Assembly (NCBI GenBank): GCA_022766945.1
Contig: JALEOU010000053.1
Coordinates: forward strand, 16,332-80,331
Reading direction: 5' to 3'
DNA from: Fusicatenibacter sp.
GTDB taxonomy: Bacteria > Bacillota > Clostridia > Lachnospirales > Lachnospiraceae
Length of the DNA stretch: 64,000 bases
The notes under the pieces are model-generated. The model saw nothing but the letters and a program-made list of their open reading frames with translations. It ran no database searches and had not been told where the DNA came from. Position 1 is the stretch's first letter. The number at the start of each line of letters is the position of its first letter. Made by a program: the position numbers and the translations under genes. Positions 37,167-46,096 of this stretch are shown here, piece after piece.

Positions 37167-38349
37167 ATTAAAAAATTACAATTTTCGTCTGATTCTCTGG
37201 CTGATTTCAATCAGTGTGATTGGTGTGATGCTGATCGGCAGTGCCGACAGCTCCGACCAGAAAAAGCAGGCTGTTGGTGTAGTCATGGGAGTGATTCTGA
37301 TGATCATCGTCTCTCTGATTGATTACAGCTGGGTGCTGAATTTTTACTGGGTTATCTATGTTGTCAATCTACTCATGCTGGGGATTCTCTATGTGGGTGG
37401 TGACAGTGCAAAGACAACCGGCGGAGCGACACGATGGATTCAGCTTGGAGGGTTTCAGTTTCAGCCAACGGAGCTTTCGAAAATACTGTTGATTTTGTTT
37501 TTTGCGATGTTTCTGATGAAACATGAGGATGATCTGAATACGGCAAGGACTATTTTTCTCACGGTATTTCTTCTGATCCCGCCGCTGATTCTTATCTACC
37601 GACAGCCAGATCTGAAGAATACCATAACGGTATGTGTCGTATTCTGTATCATGATGTTTGCTGCGGGATTGAGTTATAAGGTGATTCTCGCTGTGATTAC
37701 ATCGGCTGCCGCTTTGATTCTTGCATTGCTTCTTTTCATCACACAGGTGGATTTTCAGCTTCCGGAGACACTTGATAAGGCAATCGGTTATCAGCTTGGA
37801 AGAATTGAAACATGGCTGAATCCGGATGATGAAGAAAACTCTGACGGACGACTTCAGCAGGAAAATTCCATCACTGCAATCGGATCGGGCCAGCTCACAG
37901 GAAAGGGACTAAACAACAATAAGGTCTCATCAGCAAATAAAGGAAATTTTGTATCTCAGAATCATAACGATTTCATATTTGCTGTTGCCGGAGAGGAACT
38001 TGGTTTTCTTGGGTGTTGTTTGATTATTTTTCTGTTGTTTTTGATCCTGTTGGAATGTATTATAATAGCAAGAAAAGCAAAAGATCTGTCGGGTACGATC
38101 ATTTGCTGCGGAGTAGCAGGCCTCGTAGCATTTCAAAGCTTTTTGAATATCAGTGTTGCCACGGGTATTCTTCCCAATACGGGTACGCCTCTTCCGTTTG
38201 TCAGCTACGGGCTTACTTCTTTGCTGACGCTCTATATCGGAATGGGATTTGTACTGAATGTAGGACTGCAGAACAGAGATTTTGTTACCAGAAATGATGA
38301 ATTACTGAGGAGGAAAACAATTTATGAACATCGGATTGATCGCGCATGA
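37150..38349 (+). CDS. rodA: Rod-shape glycosyltransferase RodA (SEDS family)
   Basis: RodA polymerises glycan strands with PBP2 during elongation. The 399-residue protein has about ten membrane segments and SEDS signatures GGATRWIQLGGFQFQPTELSK, split as RWIQLG and QPTELSK. An extracellular-loop block ENSITAIGSGQLTGKGL and NDFIFAVAGEELGF follow, then GILPNTGTPLPFVSYGLTS near the C-terminus. I use ATG 37150 because GAGG lies 7 bases before it; ATG 37138 is an alternative. It overlaps minE by 17 bases and mgsA by 26. Confidence 0.94.
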   Translation: MLKRYKLKNYNFRLILWLISISVIGVMLIGSADSSDQKKQAVGVVMGVILMIIVSLIDYSWVLNFYWVIYVVNLLMLGILYVGGDSAKTTGGATRWIQLGGFQFQPTELSKILLILFFAMFLMKHEDDLNTARTIFLTVFLLIPPLILIYRQPDLKNTITVCVVFCIMMFAAGLSYKVILAVITSAAALILALLLFITQVDFQLPETLDKAIGYQLGRIETWLNPDDEENSDGRLQQENSITAIGSGQLTGKGLNNNKVSSANKGNFVSQNHNDFIFAVAGEELGFLGCCLIIFLLFLILLECIIIARKAKDLSGTIICCGVAGLVAFQSFLNISVATGILPNTGTPLPFVSYGLTSLLTLYIGMGFVLNVGLQNRDFVTRNDELLRRKTIYEHRIDRA

Positions 38350-38728
38350 TGCCAAAAAGACATTGCTTCAGAATCTGTGCATAGCATATCGTTCGATATT
38401 GGCAAAGCACACACTTTATGCAACCGGTACCTCAGGACGTCTGGTAGAAGAAGCTACCGGTCTGACGGTTCACAAATACCTCGCAGGACATGTGGGCGGT
38501 GTGCAGCAGATGGGTTCACAGATTGAACAGAATGATCTTGACCTTGTGATTTTTCTGAGAGATCCCCTGCAGCCCAAAAAGCACGAACCGGATCCCCACA
38601 GGATTATCCGTCTTTGCGATGTGCACAGTATACCACTGGCCACCAATCTTGCTACAGCTGAAATGCTGATAAAATCACTGGACAGAGGAGAAATCGACTG
38701 GCGTGAAATCTATCGAAAGAATGACTAA
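38324..38728 (+). CDS. mgsA: Methylglyoxal synthase
   Basis: MgsA converts dihydroxyacetone phosphate to methylglyoxal and phosphate, an overflow bypass of lower glycolysis. The 134-residue protein is slightly short but complete. AHDAKK (7-12), the phosphate-binding ATGTSGR and the catalytic-Asp segment IFLRDPLQPKKHEPD are present. Its start lies inside the end of rodA, with GAGGAGG upstream. Confidence 0.94.
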   Translation: MNIGLIAHDAKKTLLQNLCIAYRSILAKHTLYATGTSGRLVEEATGLTVHKYLAGHVGGVQQMGSQIEQNDLDLVIFLRDPLQPKKHEPDPHRIIRLCDVHSIPLATNLATAEMLIKSLDRGEIDWREIYRKND

Positions 38729-39770
38729 ACAAAATCAGAAGGCTGTGACGAAAAAGAAAAGAAAAGATCCGTTGAATCGTGTTCTGAATATGCTTCTTGG
38801 ATTCGTACTGTTTTGTGTTTTGCTTGTAGGCACCCTCATTGGAGTGAAGGAATACCGTGATGAGCGGAAAATGGATCTTTCTTTCGCTTTTTCCAGAGAC
38901 TCTCTCCTGAAGCGCGATCCTCTGGATCTGTCCTCTGTAAGTCTGGCGGATTCTTTCGCGAAAGGTCTTTGTGTCAGTGAGGCTTCTGTTGCTTACGCAG
39001 ATCTTCAGGTTGGCTCCTCTGAAAAAGCAGGTCTTTTTGATCTTGACGATAAGAGCACTCTATTTGCGCAGGGAGTGTATGATCGGGTTTATCCTGCGAG
39101 CATCACCAAAATCATGACTGCCATGCTTGCCCTGGAATACAATCATCCGGATGAGCTTGTCACAATACTGGAGGAGGATTTGGCTCTGGAAGAAGGCTCT
39201 CAGATGAGCGGAATGAAAGCCGGTGATACAGTGACCATGGATCAGCTGTTTCACACACTGATGGTTTATTCTGCTAATGATGCTGCTATGGCTATCGCAA
39301 GAGTGGTTGGCGGATCTGTAGATCAGTTTGTACAGATGATGAATGACAAGGCGCTTTCACTCGGAATGACGGGGACTCATTTTGTGAATCCGCATGGCCT
39401 TCATGATGAGAATCATTATACAACTGCTTATGATGTTTATCTGATGCTCAATGCAGCATTTCGTGATCCGCAGTTTCAGGCGGTCATGGGGATGCCATCT
39501 TATAGCCTGTCCGTGACCCATGAAGATCAGAGTACTTCACCGATCTATCTGACTTCAACGGATAAGTATCTGACCGGGGAGAAGAGTGTGCCGGAAGGCG
39601 TTATAGTACTTGGAGGAAAGACCGGGACAACCAGTCAGGCAGGTGCCTGCCTTGCCATAGCGAGTCAGAATGCTTATGGAGAACCATTTATCAGTGTTAT
39701 ATTAAATGCGAAGACAAAAGAAGCACTCTATGGCGACATGTCACTGCTTTTGTCAAAGATCAATGACTAG
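38703..39770 (+). CDS. D-alanyl-D-alanine carboxypeptidase (DacA/PBP5 family)
   Basis: The 355-residue protein trims the terminal D-Ala from peptidoglycan stem peptides outside the membrane. It has a basic cytoplasmic tail, an N-terminal membrane segment at about 30-48 and the serine peptidase S11 domain. Catalytic motifs are SITK (near 133), SAN (near 191) and KTG (near 307). A GTG start at 38703 has AGAGGAG 11 bases upstream; ATG 38721 is the alternative. It overlaps mgsA. No hairpin terminator is seen, only T-rich sequence after the stop. Confidence 0.92.
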   Translation: MKSIERMTKQNQKAVTKKKRKDPLNRVLNMLLGFVLFCVLLVGTLIGVKEYRDERKMDLSFAFSRDSLLKRDPLDLSSVSLADSFAKGLCVSEASVAYADLQVGSSEKAGLFDLDDKSTLFAQGVYDRVYPASITKIMTAMLALEYNHPDELVTILEEDLALEEGSQMSGMKAGDTVTMDQLFHTLMVYSANDAAMAIARVVGGSVDQFVQMMNDKALSLGMTGTHFVNPHGLHDENHYTTAYDVYLMLNAAFRDPQFQAVMGMPSYSLSVTHEDQSTSPIYLTSTDKYLTGEKSVPEGVIVLGGKTGTTSQAGACLAIASQNAYGEPFISVILNAKTKEALYGDMSLLLSKIND

Positions 39771-39793
39771 ATACAACTTTTTTATTTTTACCA

Positions 39794-39822
39794 TTGTTTT
39801 TTATAGGCAAATATACTATAAT
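39794..39822 (+). promoter_or_regulatory. Strong sigma-A promoter of the small P-loop gene
   Basis: TTGTTT (39794-39799) and TATAAT (39817-39822) have a 17-base spacer in AT-rich DNA, 65 bases before the start codon. Confidence 0.7.
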
Positions 39823-39886
39823 CAAACCATGAACTTAAGAGTTTTTAGTGAAAATATCTTATTCTAATCTAAGGAGGAAAACTGCT

Positions 39887-40306
39887 ATGGTTCAATTAAT
39901 TGTAGGTAAGAAGGGTAAAGGTAAAACAAAACAGCTGTTAGACAAGGTAAACACAGAGATTAAGTCCACAAGTGGAAGTATCGTATATATCGATAAAAGT
40001 ACAAAACACATGTTTGAACTCAATAATAAGATCCGTCTGATTTCAGCAGCTGATTATCCGCTTAAGAACAGTGATGAGTTTATCGGATTTATCTGCGGTA
40101 TTATTTCACAGGATCATGATCTCGCAAGCGTATATCTGGATAGCTTCCTGAAAATCGCAAAGCTTGAAGGGGCAGATATTACAGATTGTGTTGAACAGTT
40201 GGATTCAATCGGAAAACAGTATGATATTACATTTGTTTTAAGTGTATCCATGGATAAAGAAGAACTTCCGGAGAGTGTACAGGATAAGATTATCGTTGCC
40301 TTATGA
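39887..40306 (+). CDS. Small P-loop protein of unknown role
   Basis: This 139-residue protein opens with a Walker A-like loop, VGKKGKGKT (about 6-14), preceded by a beta strand as in P-loop NTPases. DLASVYLDSFLKIAK may serve as the second acidic strand. It is much shorter than complete ATPases. Close relatives in Lachnospiraceae are often labelled twitching motility protein PilT, which its size and lack of PilT motifs do not support. It has its own strong promoter, an excellent AAGGAGG and a terminator, so it is probably well expressed alone. Confidence 0.85.
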   Translation: MVQLIVGKKGKGKTKQLLDKVNTEIKSTSGSIVYIDKSTKHMFELNNKIRLISAADYPLKNSDEFIGFICGIISQDHDLASVYLDSFLKIAKLEGADITDCVEQLDSIGKQYDITFVLSVSMDKEELPESVQDKIIVAL

Positions 40307-40338
40307 TAAAGATTGTATTATAATAAACTACATAGCGG

Positions 40339-40373
40339 CAAAAAGGGACGGCGCTTTTGCACCGTCCTTTTTA
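40339..40373 (+). terminator. Rho-independent terminator after the P-loop gene
   Basis: AAAAAGGGACGG pairs with CCGTCCTTTTT around a 10-base loop, giving a hairpin flanked by A- and T-runs. Confidence 0.85.
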
Positions 40374-40431
40374 CGGTATCTGGTATTATGCATAAGAGTA
40401 CACAAAATGTGCAGACAAAGGAGCAATCAAT

Positions 40432-41823
40432 TTGGCAAAACGGAATAAAAGAAAATCGAAGAAGCGCCGCAGCAGTGACACACCCAGATTTCTTCATCTG
40501 AATATCGGGACAGTGATTTTTGGTGCAATCTTTATTTATATGGCAGTATCCCTGTTCTTTTATATGACTGCAGATCACATTCGTTCCTATCAGGTGGTTC
40601 AGGGACCGCTGTCAAAAAACGAAATGTATACCGCATTTGTGATTCGTGAAGAAAGTGTAGTAAAGGCAGCCGGCAGCGGATATGTACATTATTATGCGGG
40701 AAACGCCTCCAAAGTGAGTGCCAACAGTGTGGTATATGGTCTGTCCGATACAGAAGAATCTGGTGTTACATCTGTGATGAAGCCAGATGAGGAAGTGCTG
40801 TCAGATGTGCAGTCTTCGCTGTCGCTGTTTTCCAGCGCATATGATGCCAATCATTTTTCAAGCATCTACGATTTTAAATATGAATTAACTCAAAGCCTCC
40901 TTTCCAGTGCGGGCACAGGTGATCGTTATGGAAATCAGACACTTTCCAGAGCTGCGAGGGATGGTGTGGTTGTCTATCAGGTAGATGGTTATGAAGACTA
41001 CACGGTTGATTCGCTCACCCCGGAATTGTTCAGTCAAAAAAACAGTGCGAGTCTCAATTCCAGTGAGAAAAAAGTTACTGCCGGAGATCCGGTTTATAAA
41101 CTGATCACAGATGAGACATGGAGTATCGCGATTCCGGTTACAGCAAAACAGACTGTAAAACTTTCATCCTATCAGAACATCAAAGTGAAATTTCTTAAAG
41201 ATGGAGAAACTCAGACGGGTTCTCTGGCAATAAAAGCATCCAATGGTCAGAATTATGCCGTAATTACTTTTTCTACGGGTATGATCCGCTACGCAAAAGA
41301 ACGTTTTCAAAGTGTAGAGCTGGTAACCAATACGGCAAACGGACTGAAAATACCAAATTCAGCAATCACAAATAAGGATTTTTTTACCATCCCTGCAAAA
41401 ATGCTTGCAAACGGCGGGGACAGCAACAGTTCTGGCTTCCTTAGGATTCTGAAGGATAAAGAGGGAAATATCCTGACGGATGATCAGGGACAGCCAAAAA
41501 CAGAATTTGTGAAAGCGACTATTTACAAAACCATCCGTAATGAAAACGACGAAGCTACGGAATACTATGTGGATCAGTCATCGTTCTCTCCCGGGGACAT
41601 ACTGGTGGCAGAGGATTCCAATACAAAATACGAGATAAAAGAAACGGTATCACTGGAGGGAGTCTACTGTATCAACAAAGGATATGCCGTGTTCCGAAGA
41701 ATCGAAATCATTGATCAGAATGAAGAATTCTGCATCATAAAAAGCCAGACAGATTATGGTATTTCTCAGTATGACTATATTGTCGAGGATGCCTCGGCAG
41801 TCAATGAAGAGGATATCATGTGA
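40432..41823 (+). CDS. HlyD-like membrane protein of the yggS-sepF operon
   Basis: The 463-residue protein has a basic cytoplasmic tail, one membrane segment (about 25-46) and a large extracytoplasmic region with HlyD/RND-adaptor character. The segment VREESVVKAAGSGYVHYY-like (actual VIREESVVKAAGSGYVHYY) resembles the biotinyl-lipoyl half-motif of membrane fusion proteins. No efflux pump gene is nearby; instead it leads the yggS-sepF pair, so a link to division or the envelope is more likely than drug export. Translation begins at TTG 40432 after AAAGGAG. Confidence 0.82.
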   Translation: MAKRNKRKSKKRRSSDTPRFLHLNIGTVIFGAIFIYMAVSLFFYMTADHIRSYQVVQGPLSKNEMYTAFVIREESVVKAAGSGYVHYYAGNASKVSANSVVYGLSDTEESGVTSVMKPDEEVLSDVQSSLSLFSSAYDANHFSSIYDFKYELTQSLLSSAGTGDRYGNQTLSRAARDGVVVYQVDGYEDYTVDSLTPELFSQKNSASLNSSEKKVTAGDPVYKLITDETWSIAIPVTAKQTVKLSSYQNIKVKFLKDGETQTGSLAIKASNGQNYAVITFSTGMIRYAKERFQSVELVTNTANGLKIPNSAITNKDFFTIPAKMLANGGDSNSSGFLRILKDKEGNILTDDQGQPKTEFVKATIYKTIRNENDEATEYYVDQSSFSPGDILVAEDSNTKYEIKETVSLEGVYCINKGYAVFRRIEIIDQNEEFCIIKSQTDYGISQYDYIVEDASAVNEEDIM

Positions 41824-41853
41824 CGGACGTCACAGCGTGAAGGAGGTTGTGAA

Positions 41854-42552
41854 ATGTTAAAAGACAGTTACACCGAAGTGGAGAAAAAAATATGCGCTGC
41901 ATGCAACAGAGCAGGACGAAAACGAGAGGATGTGACGCTGATTGCAGTAAGCAAAACAAAACCGGTGGAAATGCTCAGGGAAATCTATGACCTGGGAGAG
42001 CGGAATTTTGGTGAAAACAAAGTTCAGGAACTGACATCCAAATTTGAAGAACTTCCGGGTGACATTCACTGGCATATGATTGGTCATCTTCAGAGAAATA
42101 AGGTGAAATATATTGTTGATAAAGCATATCTGATTCATTCAGTGGATTCCATACGACTGGCGGAGACAATCAGCGAGGAGGCACAGAAGCATCAGTGTAC
42201 GGTTCCTGTTTTAATTGAAGTGAATGTTGCAGGTGAGGAAAGCAAATTTGGTGTTTCTTTGGAATGCGCAGAAGAACTTGTAAAGGAAGCTGCAAAGCTT
42301 CCGGGAATTTGTATACAGGGCCTGATGACCATTGCACCGTATGTGAAGGATCCGGAAGAGAATCGTCCTGTTTTTCGCAAATTAAAAGAATTAAGTGTTG
42401 ACATCGGAAGAAAAAACATTAATAATGTACATATGACCATTCTAAGTATGGGCATGACAGGGGATTATGAAGTCGCCATTGAGGAAGGTGCCACGATGGT
42501 TCGTGTGGGTACCGGTATTTTTGGCGAAAGAGATTATGGAAAGCGGCATTAA
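41854..42552 (+). CDS. YggS/PROSC family PLP-binding protein
   Basis: The 232-residue protein binds pyridoxal phosphate and takes part in vitamin B6 and amino-acid homeostasis; no enzymatic activity is known for the family. The PLP Lys is in LIAVSKTKPVE (about residue 36). GERNFGENKVQE, HMIGHLQRNKV and LSMGMTGDYEVAIEEG are all conserved. In B. subtilis the orthologue ylmE sits before ylmF (sepF), as here. AAGGAGG is well placed before the start. Confidence 0.95.
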   Translation: MLKDSYTEVEKKICAACNRAGRKREDVTLIAVSKTKPVEMLREIYDLGERNFGENKVQELTSKFEELPGDIHWHMIGHLQRNKVKYIVDKAYLIHSVDSIRLAETISEEAQKHQCTVPVLIEVNVAGEESKFGVSLECAEELVKEAAKLPGICIQGLMTIAPYVKDPEENRPVFRKLKELSVDIGRKNINNVHMTILSMGMTGDYEVAIEEGATMVRVGTGIFGERDYGKRH

Positions 42553-42572
42553 AAAAAGAGGAGAGTATAACA

Positions 42573-43172
42573 ATGAATGTTTTGGACAAGTTTCTGGACG
42601 CCATTCGTCTGAATGATGACTACGATGATGAGGATGAATTCTTTGACGAAGAGGAAGAAATAGAAGAGGAAAAACCGAAGAGAAGATTTTTCCGTAAGCT
42701 TGAAGAAGAGGATGAGGAAGAAGAAGTTCCGGAACAGCCGCGTGCATATGTTCCGAAGAGGTCAGCGCAATCAAAAGCAAGTGCCTCTTCCGCACAGTCA
42801 GCCACAGCAAGAATGCCTAAGCAGACACCTCCACCAACCTCTTCCAAGGTTACACCGATGAGAAAGAAAGCAGGTGCACTGAATATGGAAGTATGTGTTA
42901 TTAAACCAGCTTCGATGGAGGATACGCGTGAAATTGCAGATACGCTGCTTGCAGGCTGCACGGTAGTGCTGAATCTGGAAGGGATCGATGTCGAGATTGC
43001 TCAGAGAATTATCGATTTTTGCTGTGGTGCATGCTATTGTATCGTTGGAAGCCTTCAGAAAGTATCCGGGTATATTTTCATCCTGACACCGTCAAGTGTA
43101 GAGATTTCGGGGGACATTCAGGACATTTTAAGCGGTGCATTTGATCTTCCAAGCATTCGTACAGATTATTAA
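42573..43172 (+). CDS. sepF: Cell division protein SepF
   Basis: SepF forms rings that tether FtsZ polymers to the membrane. The 199-residue protein has an N-terminal membrane-binding helix (MNVLDKFLDAI). A very acidic, low-complexity stretch (about 15-50) and a Ser/Ala/Pro-rich linker follow. The C-terminal SepF domain (about 105-195) contains REIADTLLAGCTVVLNLEG and RIIDFCCGACYC. It ends a three-gene operon closed by a terminator. Confidence 0.94.
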   Translation: MNVLDKFLDAIRLNDDYDDEDEFFDEEEEIEEEKPKRRFFRKLEEEDEEEEVPEQPRAYVPKRSAQSKASASSAQSATARMPKQTPPPTSSKVTPMRKKAGALNMEVCVIKPASMEDTREIADTLLAGCTVVLNLEGIDVEIAQRIIDFCCGACYCIVGSLQKVSGYIFILTPSSVEISGDIQDILSGAFDLPSIRTDY

Positions 43173-43225
43173 TCCGGGATAGAAGCGCAAAGCGCTTAAA
43201 ATACCCAAAGTAAAATTGCGGGCAG

Positions 43226-43268
43226 GAAAAGCATCAGAACGTACAATCAGTTTCTGATGCTTTTCTTT
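43226..43268 (+). terminator. Rho-independent terminator after sepF
   Basis: GAAAAGCATCAGAA (43226-43239) pairs with TTTCTGATGCTTTTC (43251-43265) and a T-rich tail follows. A smaller hairpin (AAGCGC/GCGCTT) lies just before it at 43183-43197. Confidence 0.85.
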
Positions 43269-43336
43269 TCGAACTTGATCAATTGATTAAACAGTATAGC
43301 TGCTAAGTTTATGTAATATCAGGAGGAAAGAAATTT

Positions 43337-44449
43337 ATGAAATCATTATTGGTAAAGCGGGAAGGCACTACAGCGGAGTTTTCTTATGAAATTGTATGGG
43401 AAAACAGTTTCGGGAAACTGCCTGACAAAGTGAAGGCATTGAATTTGCCATCGAAAAAAGCCTGTATTGTTACAGACAGTTCTGTTGCAAAACTGTATCT
43501 GAATGAGGTGAAGGAAGCGCTGTCAGGTATTTTTGATACGGTAACAGAATTTGTTTTTCCATCAGGTGAACAGAGCAAAAGTCTGGATACTGTAAAAGCA
43601 TTGTATACTCAACTGATTGAAAATCATTTTGAAAGAAAAGACATTCTTTTTGCACTAGGAGGCGGAGTGGTCGGAGATCTGACAGGTTACGCCGCTGCAA
43701 CTTATCTGAGAGGGATCGATTTTATTCAGCTGCCAACGACACTGCTTGCCCAGGTAGACTCCAGTGTCGGAGGAAAAACAGGAGTTGATTTTGATCAGTA
43801 CAAAAATATGGTGGGAGCATTCCATCATCCGCGTCTGGTCTATATGAATATGGCAACCTTAAAGACTCTGGATGACGAGCAGTTTGCATGTGGAATGGGT
43901 GAAGTGCTGAAATCCGGTTTGATACGTGATGAGAAGCTTTACATCTGGACGATCAATCATATGGAAGAAATTGAGGAGAGAATTGAACCGGTATTAGCGA
44001 AGATGATTCAGAAATGCTGTGATATTAAGCGTATCGTAGTGGAAAACGATCCCAACGAAAAAGGGGAACGCGCTGTACTGAATCTGGGGCATACTATTGG
44101 ACATGCAATCGAAAAACTGAAAAATTTTGAGATGCTCCACGGTCAGTGTGTTGCGCTTGGAACTGTAGCTGCTGCATACATTTCTTTCAAGAGAGGTTAT
44201 CTGTCCACAGAAGAGTTTTATGAAGTTCGTGATATGAATGTCGGTTTTCAGCTTCCAATTTATGTAGACGGCCTGTCCTCTGAGGAGATTCTGTCTGCGA
44301 CGAAGTCAGATAAGAAAATGGAACAGGGCAATATTAAATTTATACTTCTGGAATCTATCGGTCATGCAGTGATTGATCGAAGTGTTACCGATGAAGAAAT
44401 GCTCGAAGCGATTAACTTTATCAATGGAGATTTGATCAATGAACAGTAA
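43337..44449 (+). CDS. aroB: 3-Dehydroquinate synthase
   Basis: AroB makes 3-dehydroquinate from DAHP, the second shikimate step, using NAD+ and a divalent metal. The 370-residue protein has the nucleotide-binding FALGGGVVGDLTGYAAATY (about 103-121), QLPTTLLAQVDSSVGGKTG, and metal-binding residues around GEVLKSG, NLGHTIGHAIE and HGQCVALG. GGAGGAAAG precedes the ATG. No other aromatic pathway genes are nearby; lspA overlaps its end by 11 bases. Confidence 0.96.
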   Translation: MKSLLVKREGTTAEFSYEIVWENSFGKLPDKVKALNLPSKKACIVTDSSVAKLYLNEVKEALSGIFDTVTEFVFPSGEQSKSLDTVKALYTQLIENHFERKDILFALGGGVVGDLTGYAAATYLRGIDFIQLPTTLLAQVDSSVGGKTGVDFDQYKNMVGAFHHPRLVYMNMATLKTLDDEQFACGMGEVLKSGLIRDEKLYIWTINHMEEIEERIEPVLAKMIQKCCDIKRIVVENDPNEKGERAVLNLGHTIGHAIEKLKNFEMLHGQCVALGTVAAAYISFKRGYLSTEEFYEVRDMNVGFQLPIYVDGLSSEEILSATKSDKKMEQGNIKFILLESIGHAVIDRSVTDEEMLEAINFINGDLINEQ

Positions 44450-44981
44450 ATATATGCATCTGAAAGCCGCGGTTTGCTCGCTTGCTGCAACGATGCTTCT
44501 GTTTCTTGCAGATCAGTATACTAAATTACTGGCAGTACGTTATTTGAAGGATCAGGCATCGGTTGTTCTGATCCCAGGCGTGTTGGAATTGAAGTACCTG
44601 GAAAACAGGGGAGCAGCTTTTGGAATTCTTCAAAATCAATATTGGCTTTTTGCCGTATTGACAATTATATATCTCGCTGTGGTTCTTTATGTATTCTTAA
44701 AGCTGCCAAAGACTGGATACTATGTTCCGGTTCTGGTTGTTCTTGTAATGCTGACAGCCGGAGCACTTGGGAATTTTTATGATCGTTTTACAAACCATTA
44801 TGTAGTAGACTTTATTTACTTTTCCCTGATTGATTTCCCGATTTTTAACGTGGCTGATATCTATGTGGTTGTCTCTGTCTTGCTGTTTCTTCTCCTTTAT
44901 CTGTTTCACTATAAAGAAGAGGATTTTTCTTTCCTGTTTCATGAAAAGCAAAGTGCAGGTAATTCCAGGAAAAAGGAGTGA
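44439..44981 (+). CDS. lspA: Lipoprotein signal peptidase (signal peptidase II)
   Basis: LspA cleaves signal peptides of diacylglyceryl-modified prolipoproteins in the membrane. The 180-residue protein has four membrane segments. The catalytic Asp pair lies in GNFYDRF (about 109-115) and FNVADI (about 136-141), with ENRGAAFGI also conserved. It overlaps aroB and precedes rluD by 6 bases; the lspA-rluD pairing is usual in Firmicutes. Confidence 0.95.
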   Translation: MNSKYMHLKAAVCSLAATMLLFLADQYTKLLAVRYLKDQASVVLIPGVLELKYLENRGAAFGILQNQYWLFAVLTIIYLAVVLYVFLKLPKTGYYVPVLVVLVMLTAGALGNFYDRFTNHYVVDFIYFSLIDFPIFNVADIYVVVSVLLFLLLYLFHYKEEDFSFLFHEKQSAGNSRKKE

Positions 44982-44987
44982 ATTTCT

Positions 44988-45941
44988 ATGGAGGAATCCA
45001 TTGGTCTGACTGTTTCACCAGAGATGGAAGGCTTGCGAATTGATAAATTCCTTTCCGAAATGCTGAAGGATTATTCACGTTCTTATCTCCAGAAATTACT
45101 GCGTGATGAAAAGGTAATGGTAAATCAAAAACCGGTAAAAGCCAGCTTTCGTGTCTCTTCCGGTGAAGAGATATCAGTAATTCTTCCTGAGATGGAAGAA
45201 TTATCCGTAGAACCGGAAAATATTCCCCTCTCCATTTTGTATGAGGATGATGATCTTCTGGTCATCGACAAACCCAAAGGCATGGTTGTCCATCCGTCTG
45301 CAGGTCATGAGTCTGGAACCCTGGTGAATGCAGTACTTTACCACTGCCAGGGAAATCTCTCCGGAATCAATGGTATTTTGCGGCCCGGGATTGTGCATCG
45401 GATTGATATGGATACTACCGGCGCACTTGTAATCTGTAAGAATGATTATGCTCACCAGAAACTGGCCGAACAGCTCGAGGTACATTCGATCACCAGAAAG
45501 TATCGTGCCATCGTCCACGGAAACCTTCCGGAAGATGACGGGACCATTCAGGGTGCCATTGGACGCCATCCAACGGACCGAAAAAAAATGGCGTTAAATG
45601 AGAAAAACGGGAAACCGGCAGTAACCCATTATCATGTGCTCGAACGCTTTGGAGCATACACTTATGTGGAATGTCAGCTGGAAACAGGGAGAACCCACCA
45701 GATTCGTGTGCATATGGCAAGCATCCGGCACCCGATTTTGGGAGATCAGGTGTATGGCCCTCAAAAATGTCCTGTGAAAAATCTTCAGGGACAGACGCTG
45801 CATGCGATGGTACTGGGATTTATCCATCCGGTAAGTGGAGAGTATATGGAATTTACAGCACCCTTACCGGAATATTTTGAAAAACTTCTGTGCAGATTTC
45901 GCGGAAATCACAGTGATACGTCTGTTCTGAATAATGACTGA
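44988..45941 (+). CDS. rluD: 23S rRNA pseudouridine synthase RluD-like
   Basis: The 317-residue RluA-family enzyme has an N-terminal S4 RNA-binding domain (RIDKFLSEML at about 12-21) and a catalytic domain. The active-site motif is GIVHRIDMDTTGALVICK; the Asp nucleophile follows the conserved HR-(I/L)-D. Relatives usually read HRLDKDTSG, so this copy is slightly divergent. By position after lspA it is the probable RluD/YlyB, but exact target uridines cannot be assigned. Confidence 0.9.
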   Translation: MEESIGLTVSPEMEGLRIDKFLSEMLKDYSRSYLQKLLRDEKVMVNQKPVKASFRVSSGEEISVILPEMEELSVEPENIPLSILYEDDDLLVIDKPKGMVVHPSAGHESGTLVNAVLYHCQGNLSGINGILRPGIVHRIDMDTTGALVICKNDYAHQKLAEQLEVHSITRKYRAIVHGNLPEDDGTIQGAIGRHPTDRKKMALNEKNGKPAVTHYHVLERFGAYTYVECQLETGRTHQIRVHMASIRHPILGDQVYGPQKCPVKNLQGQTLHAMVLGFIHPVSGEYMEFTAPLPEYFEKLLCRFRGNHSDTSVLNND

Positions 45942-46096
45942 ATTGTCAATAGTTTCAGATTTTTGACTGTACTTTTTGTGAATTGTGTAGTATACTAAAT
46001 AATAATAAAAGAAAAATTAGTTACATATGCAGTATAGATAAGAGCAGATCTTATACACACAAGTTGCATTGTGACAGAATGGAAAGGAGCGGTATT

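Noticed and set aside
42620..42961. Ser-rich minus-strand frame opposite sepF
   Set aside because: It is produced by the acidic GAA/GAG-rich linker of sepF read in reverse.
43183..43197. AAGCGC/GCGCTT hairpin as a separate terminator
   Set aside because: The stem is only 6 bases and lacks a T-run; the stronger terminator follows at 43226.
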